Positions 1 through 7,391 of a stretch of 64,000 bases of DNA are shown in pieces; position 1 is the first letter of the stretch; each line of letters begins with the position of its first letter. A program made the position numbers and the translations under genes. This DNA comes from Synoicihabitans lomoniglobus. Lineage in GTDB: Bacteria > Verrucomicrobiota > Verrucomicrobiia > Opitutales > Opitutaceae. Location of the stretch: positions 5,699,501-5,763,500 of the forward strand of contig NZ_CP119075.1 of the NCBI RefSeq assembly GCF_029023725.1. The letters are read 5' to 3'. The notes below the pieces were generated by a model. It worked only from the letters and a program-made list of their open reading frames with translations. It did no database searches and had not been told where the DNA came from.

Positions 1-1665
1 AATTATCCGGGAATCACCAATCCCAATCCGCGGGGCGGTTGGTATTACAAGTGCGCCAACATCGTGCTCGCGGCGGACGGTTCACTGGTGGCGAGTTGGC
101 AACTGTCGGACAATCACGTTTCCTTGATGAGTCACATCATGGTGGCTCGGTCCTCCGATGGCGGACGAACTTGGGGGGATTATCAATCCATCGCCCAAGC
201 CGACGTGTGGCTCGATCACAGCGTGTATGTGGTGCCGCAGATGAGTGTGCTTCGCGACGGTCGAATCGTGATCATCAGCGATTGGGGCAAACGCCATCCC
301 GGGCAAAGTTTCCCGATGCTCGCGCATTGGCAGAAGCCCGATCGCGGGATGGCGAATTTCATTTTCTGGAGCGAAGACAATGGGAAAACCTGGACCAAGC
401 CGGAGAAGATCGACGACGTCGGCGGCGAGCCCGGCTACATTCTTGAAATGAGTGACGGCACGCTCGCCTACACGCGCACGTCCTCCAATACAACCGACCT
501 GCTCAAGAACCCACCGTTGCCGTGGGGCGATATCTATTACCGCAACGAAATCGTGTTTTCCGACGACCGAGGAAGCACGTGGGGACGGCCGACCTGGGTG
601 TCGGACAGCCCGTTCTACGGGGATTGCGAAGTGGGCTTGGTCGAGCTTTCGCCGAACCACCTTCTCGGAGTGACGCGCATCGGTTTGGGCAACGGGCAAT
701 TCGGTCACCCTAGTCGACTGCTCTACAGTGATGATGGCGGCCGGTCGTGGCCGCGGGCAGAGTTGGCGCCGTTTTATGGCCAACGTCCCCATATTCGCAA
801 ACTGCAGTCGGGTCGCTATCTGGTGACGTATCGCAATCGTTGGGGCACGCCCGGCACACGCGCGTTGGTGTTTGATCCGCAGGAGGACAGCGGATTTCAG
901 CCGAACTCGTGGATTCTGGACGAAGAACGCTGTGAACTGACCTCGAACCAGATGACGTTGCGCACCGAACACGGCCAGCGCGGAGCGGTGACGTTTAACT
1001 TGTATCCCGCTCAGGATGACCAATCTCGCGTGGAGATGGAGGCGACCCTGCGCGTCGATTCCACGGCGACCAATGGTGTCACACTCAGTGCTGGATGCTG
1101 GGTGCACCTAGCGAATGACCGGGTCTATCTGGGAGATCGTCCGGAGACGGGGTTCGCGCTCGATACCAAGAAGTGGCACGACTACCGCATCGTGAGGGAA
1201 AACGGATCCATTCGCATCGACGTGGATGGAAGGGAACGTCTGCGCGCTGATATTGCCGACATCTGGGTGCGGCCGGTGCGTTTCGGAAATCGGGCGGTGT
1301 CAGGCCCGGTCGAAGCGAAGCACGGTCACGTTGAACCCTATTCCCAGAATCGCAGCGTGAGCCACTGGAAAAACGTGAGCGTGAAGGTTGATAACGCGAC
1401 CGATTACGACATCAAGTGGAGCTGGCAATCAACGCAGGGTTACCCTGACCAATTCCGGCGCGACCGCACCGTTGTGCTCGACTATTCGTATCCGGGGGAC
1501 TGTGGATACAGTTCATCGACGCAACTCCCGGACGGTCGAATTGTCATCGTCGATTACACCACGGGAGGTGATCTCGACAGCTATTCCTGGGGGGCGGAAG
1601 GCCGCGGCACGGCGCCGTTTGTGCGCGCTTACCATGTGACCGAAGCGGACCTGGTGCGTCCTTGA
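1..1665 (+). CDS. Sialidase (BNR/Asp-box exo-sialidase family), 5' end outside window
   Basis: The frame is open from base 1, so the gene begins upstream and the GTG at 64 is probably internal. Four Asp-box repeats (S-x-D-x-G-x-T-W type) are visible: SSDGGRTW, SEDNGKTW, SDDRGSTW and SDDGGRSW, the signature of six-bladed beta-propeller sialidases. A C-terminal part without Asp boxes (about residues 290-440 of the visible protein) resembles a jelly-roll add-on. The family releases terminal sialic acids from glycans, usually outside the cytoplasm; the signal peptide cannot be checked here. The stop codon overlaps the start of the kelch mutarotase gene, so the two are probably co-translated. Another glycan-active BNR hydrolase remains possible, since substrate cannot be read from sequence. 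Confidence 0.85.
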   Translation, partial: NYPGITNPNPRGGWYYKCANIVLAADGSLVASWQLSDNHVSLMSHIMVARSSDGGRTWGDYQSIAQADVWLDHSVYVVPQMSVLRDGRIVIISDWGKRHPGQSFPMLAHWQKPDRGMANFIFWSEDNGKTWTKPEKIDDVGGEPGYILEMSDGTLAYTRTSSNTTDLLKNPPLPWGDIYYRNEIVFSDDRGSTWGRPTWVSDSPFYGDCEVGLVELSPNHLLGVTRIGLGNGQFGHPSRLLYSDDGGRSWPRAELAPFYGQRPHIRKLQSGRYLVTYRNRWGTPGTRALVFDPQEDSGFQPNSWILDEERCELTSNQMTLRTEHGQRGAVTFNLYPAQDDQSRVEMEATLRVDSTATNGVTLSAGCWVHLANDRVYLGDRPETGFALDTKKWHDYRIVRENGSIRIDVDGRERLRADIADIWVRPVRFGNRAVSGPVEAKHGHVEPYSQNRSVSHWKNVSVKVDNATDYDIKWSWQSTQGYPDQFRRDRTVVLDYSYPGDCGYSSSTQLPDGRIVIVDYTTGGDLDSYSWGAEGRGTAPFVRAYHVTEADLVRP

Positions 1666-2855
1666 TGCGCTGCGCAACGCTTTCCTCCTTACTGATGTAT
1701 CTTGTGCTATCAGCCTCCGTTGAGCGATCGATCCGATGGCTAAGTCTGGCGGCGCTAACTTCCTTTCTTGTTCCCTTGGTTACTATGTCCGTTGCTCTCG
1801 CTGTCGAACCCGACTCTTCGAAATTGTTCCAATGGGAACGATGGCCCGATCTGCCCGATCCCGTCGGATTGAAGGGCATGGCGGCAGGCGTCAGTAACGG
1901 GCACGTGGTGCTTGCGGGAGGCTCCAATTTTCCGGTGCCACCGCGGGATGGCGGGCCTAAAACTCTGGCGACGGCCATCTATGTGCGGGCGGTCGGCGCG
2001 AACGCGCAAACGCCCTGGCGACGCGTGCCGGCAGTCTTGCCCGCCGGGTGGGCCGAAGGTGCGGCGGTGACCACGGAGTTCGGGGTCGTGGCCCTTGGCG
2101 GTTTGGCGACGAACGGGGCCCAGGCAGGAGTATTTTTGTTGGGTTATAGTCCGAAAATACGAGACGTGACGCGACGCCTTTTGCCGGACCTGCCCGTGCC
2201 GCTGGCGAGTCTGGCGGCGGTTTATAGCGGCGGAGTGATCTATGTGGCGGGAGGCGACACCGGGACATCCGCTTCGAGTCAGTTTTGGGCACTCAACCTT
2301 GCGGCGGCGGTGGACGATCCCAAGGGGCCGCATTGGCAATCGTTACCCAGTTGGTCCGGTCCCGCCCGGTTCGGTGCGGTGCTCACGGCGCTGGGCAAGG
2401 CGGATCATACGCGGCTGTATCTGCTGGGCGGACGAATCAAAACCGGTCGCCCGGTGAGCGAGTCGGATTATCGGAATGACGCTTATCGGTATGACCCAAA
2501 ATCGAATACCTGGGAGGTGCTGCCGGAGATGCCGCATGCGGTGCTCTTGGGCGGAGTGTTGCCCCTGGATGAAAATCGGCTGGCGGTCGTGGGAGGATCG
2601 GACGGACACGATTTGGACCGCATGGCGGAACTGGGAGCGCGGTATCGGATCCCGGATCGGGTGATGGTTTTTGATACGCGTCGAGACGAGTGGGAATTGA
2701 CGGATCCGATGCCTCTCGGCGTGGTGGGCGCTCCCATCGTGCCGTTGCCGAATGGAGGTTGGTTGGTGGTGGGCGGCGAATATTCACCCGGACTACGAAC
2801 CCCTCGGGTTTATGAGGTTACCGTCGCGTCGGAAACCACGGGAGCGTTTCGATGA
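1665..2855 (+). CDS. Kelch-repeat mutarotase (N-acetylneuraminate epimerase-like), exported
   Basis: The ATG at 1665 overlaps the sialidase stop; a TTG one codon earlier is less likely. A hydrophobic N-terminal stretch ending near the ALAVEP segment looks like a signal peptide. The body has repeated kelch blades with GG doublets (VLAGGSN, VALGGLA, YVAGGDT, YLLGGRI, AVVGGSD, LVVGGEY), giving a six-bladed propeller of the cyclically permuted mutarotase group. Known members convert alpha- to beta-N-acetylneuraminate, speeding sialic acid uptake. The position between a sialidase and an SSS symporter fits this role; the exact sugar is inferred. It ends in an ATGA overlap with the symporter gene. 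Confidence 0.85.
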   Translation: MRCATLSSLLMYLVLSASVERSIRWLSLAALTSFLVPLVTMSVALAVEPDSSKLFQWERWPDLPDPVGLKGMAAGVSNGHVVLAGGSNFPVPPRDGGPKTLATAIYVRAVGANAQTPWRRVPAVLPAGWAEGAAVTTEFGVVALGGLATNGAQAGVFLLGYSPKIRDVTRRLLPDLPVPLASLAAVYSGGVIYVAGGDTGTSASSQFWALNLAAAVDDPKGPHWQSLPSWSGPARFGAVLTALGKADHTRLYLLGGRIKTGRPVSESDYRNDAYRYDPKSNTWEVLPEMPHAVLLGGVLPLDENRLAVVGGSDGHDLDRMAELGARYRIPDRVMVFDTRRDEWELTDPMPLGVVGAPIVPLPNGGWLVVGGEYSPGLRTPRVYEVTVASETTGAFR

Positions 2856-4327
2856 GCGGATTGGATTACATCATTCTCTTTTTGTATCTCGGGCTCGTTT
2901 GCGGCATCGCAGCGTTCTTTTCGGGGCGACAGAAATCGCTGAAGGACTATTTCATGGGCGATCGCAATATCCCGTGGTATGCGGCGGCGTTTTCGGGCGT
3001 GGCCACGATCGCGAGTGCGGCGTCGTTTCTGGGAGGCCCGGGCATGGCGTTTTCGGGTAATCTGCAGTTCCTGCAATACCGGTTGGCGATGCCGCTCGTG
3101 CTGGGTATCATTTGCGGGATCATCCTGCCGATGTTCTTCCGCCTGCAGGTGTATTCGATTTATGAATATCTGGAGCGGCGTTTCGATTTTCGGGTCCGTT
3201 TGGTGGCGAGTGGACTGTTCCTGTTGCTTAAGGCGGGTTATCTCGCGATCTGCATCTATGCGCCCGCGCTGGTGTTGTCCCGGACGCTCGGCGTCTCCAT
3301 GACATGGATCGTGATCGGGGTGGGCGGAGTGACTGCGCTATACACCATGGTGGGCGGCATAAAAGCGGTGATCTGGACCGACACCATGCAGTTGGGTATT
3401 TATCTCGGTGCGATCGTGTTGGTGATCAGTTTGATCGCAAATCAAGTTGATGGGGGCTTGGCCGGGGTGATTCAGATTGCGGGCGATCACGGCCGGTTGA
3501 GTTTCTTTAATTTCTCCACTGACTTTTCCGAACGTTACACGTTCTGGGGTGGGCTGTTCGGAGGGACGGTATTTACCATCAGTCAATTTGGGGTGGATCA
3601 GGCGGAAGTGCAGCGGTTTCTCACCACCGCGAATGTGCGGCAGTCCAATATTGCCATGATCAGCTCCATGATCGCGGCCTCACTTGTGGGCGTGGCGATC
3701 TTCTTTATCGGCGCGGCGCTCTTTGCCTTTTATCAGACGCACCCGGAGAAGATGGGGGAAGCGGTGATCAGTTCGAATGGCATCTTTCCGAAGTTCATTG
3801 TCGAAGAGTTGCCGACCGGGGTCAAAGGCCTGCTCGTGGCCGCTATCCTAGCGGCGGCGATGTCGACGATAAGTTCGATTCTCAATTCGATGTCGACCGT
3901 GGTGTTGTCGGATATCTGGCCACGGGTGAGAGCGGATGTCCCGGGAGTTCGAGCCGGGCGTGGGTTTACCGTCGTGTTTGGTGTGACCGCGACAGTGTTG
4001 GCGAGTTTCGGTTCTCGTTTCGGCAATATTCTGGAAGCGGCGGTGTTGGTTTCGAATCTATTCGGGGGCAGTCTGGTGGGCACGTTTTTGCTTGGCATGC
4101 TGGTGCGACGAGTGACGGCTCGGGGGGCTTTGATTGGAATGTTGAGCGGGTTCGCGACCGCGATCGGTTTGTGGCAAGGCACATCCGTCGCGAGTCTGTG
4201 GTATGGCGTGTTTTCGCTCGCGGTCGTTTTTGTCGTAGGCCTTTTGGCCAGTCTGCTCGAAGCTCCGCCGCCCGCGGAGAAATGGCGTGGTTTGGTGGTG
4301 GGCACGTCTCCATTGCCGGATGATTGA
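2852..4327 (+). CDS. Sodium:solute symporter (SSS family), probable sialic acid importer
   Basis: This 491-residue polytopic protein has about 13 hydrophobic segments and the usual SSS N-terminus (a first helix, then SGRQKSLKDYFMGDRNIPWYA, of which the DYF-G-R-PW spacing is typical). The ATG start overlaps the preceding stop by four bases, so it is the third gene of a tight operon with the sialidase and mutarotase. SSS proteins couple inward Na+ flow to solute uptake at the inner membrane. Context points to sialic acid or another released sugar. The highly hydrophobic core and normal length suggest an intact transporter. Substrate is inference from neighbours only. Confidence 0.88.
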   Translation: MSGLDYIILFLYLGLVCGIAAFFSGRQKSLKDYFMGDRNIPWYAAAFSGVATIASAASFLGGPGMAFSGNLQFLQYRLAMPLVLGIICGIILPMFFRLQVYSIYEYLERRFDFRVRLVASGLFLLLKAGYLAICIYAPALVLSRTLGVSMTWIVIGVGGVTALYTMVGGIKAVIWTDTMQLGIYLGAIVLVISLIANQVDGGLAGVIQIAGDHGRLSFFNFSTDFSERYTFWGGLFGGTVFTISQFGVDQAEVQRFLTTANVRQSNIAMISSMIAASLVGVAIFFIGAALFAFYQTHPEKMGEAVISSNGIFPKFIVEELPTGVKGLLVAAILAAAMSTISSILNSMSTVVLSDIWPRVRADVPGVRAGRGFTVVFGVTATVLASFGSRFGNILEAAVLVSNLFGGSLVGTFLLGMLVRRVTARGALIGMLSGFATAIGLWQGTSVASLWYGVFSLAVVFVVGLLASLLEAPPPAEKWRGLVVGTSPLPDD

Positions 4328-4397
4328 GGACCGGGCTTCGGGGGCGACAGGCGGTATCCTGCGGAGGCGTTTGAAGGGCAGGCTGCGGGGAATTCGG

Positions 4398-5216
4398 TTA
4401 AGCCAGGATGCGGTGTTCTCGCCGATAGGCGGCGGGGGTTTGGCCATGACGGGATTTGAAAGCGCGGTGAAACGCAACGACATCGGAGAAGCCGAGGCCA
4501 GCGGCGATTGCCTTCATGGGTTCATACGTTTCACTCAAAAGGCGGCGGGCCTCTGTGTCACGAACAGAGCGAATGAACTCGCCCACTGGGACGCCATGTT
4601 CCGCGAGAAAAACGGTGCGAAAGCGACTGGTGGAAAGGTCGAAAGCCTCGGCGAGTTCGCTGACCCGGGGGAGTCCTGCCAAGCGATCTTGAATCCATGC
4701 GGTGAGGGGAGGCAAGGGCAGGCGTTGCCGTGGGTGCGTGAGGTTGGTCGTCAATAGTCCGCCTTGAGTCAGCACGACCGTGAGACGAGCTTCACGCTCG
4801 AGCTGCGCCCTGGGAGAGGGGGCGGATGGGAAAGAACAGCTGCACGCGAGGCTGAGCTCGATATCGCGAATGAGGTGGTGTGGATAGGCGGGGTCGAGGG
4901 GCGTCCATCCTTGGCGTTGAGCGAGCAAGGGGGCGAGGGGCGAGGGCACTCCAGGGCACACGGTAAAGTGTTGAATGGATACGCGTGCATGATGGCTGAT
5001 CACGTATCCCGAAAAGGCGGTGTAGGGCCAAATGAGCACGCCCTCATGGGCGTCGAGTTCCAGATCATGGTCGGTCGCAGGAAAACGCAGGAGGATCTTT
5101 CCTTGGTGCACCACCAGAAGGTCGTGGTGAGGCCAACTGGCGGGACCGATCGGGTGGTCTCGATCAAAGCGACCGTATCCAGCGCGATGGAACGCATAAA
5201 AAGACATTGAGATCAA
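4398..5216 (-). CDS. AraC family transcriptional regulator
   Basis: This 272-residue protein has a cupin-like N-terminal sensing half (about 1-150) and two helix-turn-helix motifs in the C-terminal 100 residues. The first is near VSELAEAFDLSTSRFRTVF and the second near IAAGLGFSDVVAFHRAFKSRHG; the closing GQTPAAYRR is typical of AraC proteins. Starts at 5216 or 5207 are both possible. It is divergent from the ferritin-like gene whose preferred ATG is at 5264, with under 50 bases between them, so it probably controls that gene and itself. It converges on the sialidase operon, which it may or may not regulate. The effector is unknown. Confidence 0.88.
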   Translation of the reverse strand: MISMSFYAFHRAGYGRFDRDHPIGPASWPHHDLLVVHQGKILLRFPATDHDLELDAHEGVLIWPYTAFSGYVISHHARVSIQHFTVCPGVPSPLAPLLAQRQGWTPLDPAYPHHLIRDIELSLACSCSFPSAPSPRAQLEREARLTVVLTQGGLLTTNLTHPRQRLPLPPLTAWIQDRLAGLPRVSELAEAFDLSTSRFRTVFLAEHGVPVGEFIRSVRDTEARRLLSETYEPMKAIAAGLGFSDVVAFHRAFKSRHGQTPAAYRREHRILA

Positions 5217-5263
5217 TAAAGAGGCGCTTCGGTCAATTGTGCGAGTCCCTAGAAAAAGATAGG

Positions 5264-6574
5264 ATGATCAATGTAACCTCTTTGCCTATGACTCTGCCTG
5301 AATCGACTGTTTTCCCTCCCGCTGCGCTGCGGTCTCATCAAATCAACGGAGCGAAACCGGAAAGTTGGTCTTCCCAGACCATCGCCTCGGGAGTCACGCA
5401 GTTGACGACGTTGTTCGCGTTACAGCGTGAATTGGTGCGGAGCTCGGCGGCGTGGCTGGCAGGCGTGCCTTACTGGGATGCGAAGGAGCAGCTCGCGCGA
5501 CACATTCTCGCGGATGCGCGGGCGGCGGAGGCCGTCCTGCAACGGTTGCACGAATTGAAGGCCTCTGGCGTGGAGCACCAACAGGTGGCCGGGGTGCAGG
5601 CACTGGGCCATGACCTCGCGTGCGCCCCGCATGGCGATGCGTGGTTGCGGGCCCACTATCGCGTGGTGAAACCGGCGTTGATCGCCGAGCTGACATCGTT
5701 TTTGCAACGTAGTGATCCGGTGATGGACGCGCCCACTCACGACGTGATTCGGCACGTGCGGGCGGTGTGGCAAACCCAGGTTTCGTGGTTCGTCGAATTC
5801 ACGCCGTCGTATTCAGCATGGGAATACGCGGACGACGAAACGGCAAACTGGGAGTCCAGGGTCAAAGCGGTCATGGCTTTGGTGAGTTTGGATGCGGCCG
5901 ATTTTTACCCCCGCGATGCGCGCCTGTCTCCCGGTGAACGCTCGGCGGATTTCGAGGGAATCGCGAGAGTTCGCCGCGACAAGACCTGCCGATTGGCGAA
6001 TGATACGGGATTCCCACGGGAGGGGGCGACTTTTGAACAGAAGCGATTTCTGGTGTTCTACAATCACACCCAAGAAATGCAGTTTGCGGAGTCATTGGGA
6101 GAGATTCTGTATGAGACCGTGGAGATGCCGTGGGCCTTCCATCTCGATTTGGCGCGGCACCTGGCTGATGAGGTGCGCCATGCGGGCATGGGGGTGGAGC
6201 GATTGCGGCAGCTGGGGGTGGAGCTAACCGAGATTCCGATGCAAACCCAACACTACAAATTCCGAACGAACATGAGTGCGATGGAGCGGTTTTGTCTCAT
6301 GACCCTCGTGATGGAAGCGACGGCGTTTGAGCGTAAACGAGCCAATGTTGAACTTTTTGAATCTCATGGCGACGAGGTTTCGCTCCTCTACGAAACCTAC
6401 GATATCCGCGATGAAATGCTGCACACAAACCTAGGTCACGTGTGGGTGCCTATTCTGTTGCGAGTCTACCACGATGCACGCTCGGTCAAAGCCCTGACTG
6501 AGCATTGTCGAGGTCTGATCGCGCAGGTCATCACGACCTACCCCGCGAACGCCGCTAACATGGTGAGACGGTAA
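5264..6574 (+). CDS. Ferritin-like, putative diiron helical protein of unknown function
   Basis: I chose the ATG at 5264; an upstream in-frame start at 5207 would overlap the divergent AraC gene, and 5288 is another option. The 436-residue product has two ExxH motifs, LADEVRHAG (about residues 299-307) and IRDEMLHTN (about 381-389). Each is preceded by a helix with Glu residues (QEMQFAESLGEIL and LVMEATAFERKR), the pattern of a four-helix ferritin-like metal site. No signal peptide or membrane segment is evident. The N-terminal half is helical and unrecognised. Divergence from an AraC regulator suggests inducible expression. An oxygenase, oxidase or metal-storage role is possible; no substrate can be given. 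Confidence 0.6.
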   Translation: MINVTSLPMTLPESTVFPPAALRSHQINGAKPESWSSQTIASGVTQLTTLFALQRELVRSSAAWLAGVPYWDAKEQLARHILADARAAEAVLQRLHELKASGVEHQQVAGVQALGHDLACAPHGDAWLRAHYRVVKPALIAELTSFLQRSDPVMDAPTHDVIRHVRAVWQTQVSWFVEFTPSYSAWEYADDETANWESRVKAVMALVSLDAADFYPRDARLSPGERSADFEGIARVRRDKTCRLANDTGFPREGATFEQKRFLVFYNHTQEMQFAESLGEILYETVEMPWAFHLDLARHLADEVRHAGMGVERLRQLGVELTEIPMQTQHYKFRTNMSAMERFCLMTLVMEATAFERKRANVELFESHGDEVSLLYETYDIRDEMLHTNLGHVWVPILLRVYHDARSVKALTEHCRGLIAQVITTYPANAANMVRR

Positions 6575-6587
6575 CAGTGGCGCGAAA

Positions 6588-7343
6588 TCAGTAGCGCACC
6601 TCGAGGGTGACGTTGCCTTCGATGTCGATGAAGCCGGGTTCGACGGCGGGGGAACCGCCGGACGATTCCAGGGCGGCCATCTGCATCATACCGCGCTGCA
6701 TCGGGCGGACGGGCCCGTTGCTGTTGACGTGGATGCGCACGACTTCGTTGATGCGGTGGTCGAGCGTGGAGAGGACGGCTTCGGCCGTGTCGCGGGCTTG
6801 GCGAGTGGCCGCTTGCAGGGCTTCAGTGCGAGCGTCGTTAATCGCGTCATCCGATGCGATGAAATCGAAACGGGTCACGCGGTTGGCTCCCGCTGCGATC
6901 ACTCCGGCCGCGAACTCACCCGCTTTATCGGCGGGCACCGTGAAGGTGGCGTTCCACAACGCGGCGTAGGCGACGACGTCGGATTCATTGTTTCGCAGGG
7001 AGCTCGCCTTGTTGCGACTGTAAATGGGGTTGAGCGTGAGCGCACCGGCCTGGATGCGGTCGGCATCGTGGTCCTTCAGATAGGCCAGCACGGCTTGCGA
7101 AGGTTTGATCACCGCCTGACTGGCCGCCGCGGAGGTTTCCTCCTGCGCGGCAATAACGATCGAGATCTGAGCAAGGGTGGCCGGGATGCGCACGCTTTCC
7201 TGTCCGGTCACCGTGAGGATGCGCGGCGCCGAGGGGTCGACCGGGGAGGTCTGGGCGGAAGCGGCGGGCACGAGAAACGCGACGCCGAGCGCCAGCGCGG
7301 AGAGGAGTGAGAAACGGCGAAATCGGGTCATGAAGGGACGCAT
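6588..7343 (-). CDS. SIMPL (DUF541) domain protein, exported
   Basis: This 251-residue protein has a clear signal peptide (Arg-rich start, hydrophobic LLSALALGVAFLVPAASA, then AQTS). The mature part follows the SIMPL pattern: an opening ILTVTGQESVRIPATLAQISI, a helical middle, and a closing GNVTLEVRY strand. SIMPL/DUF541 proteins are periplasmic or surface-exposed; some protect against oxidative stress but the molecular activity is unclear. It lies between the convergent ferritin-like gene and the end-to-end ADOP permease gene on the same strand, with 48 bases to the latter. Confidence 0.82.
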   Translation of the reverse strand: MRPFMTRFRRFSLLSALALGVAFLVPAASAQTSPVDPSAPRILTVTGQESVRIPATLAQISIVIAAQEETSAAASQAVIKPSQAVLAYLKDHDADRIQAGALTLNPIYSRNKASSLRNNESDVVAYAALWNATFTVPADKAGEFAAGVIAAGANRVTRFDFIASDDAINDARTEALQAATRQARDTAEAVLSTLDHRINEVVRIHVNSNGPVRPMQRGMMQMAALESSGGSPAVEPGFIDIEGNVTLEVRY

Positions 7344-7391
7344 GGTTCCTCCGTGGACACGGACGCGGGCGTTAGGTTTCGCCGGATGGTT

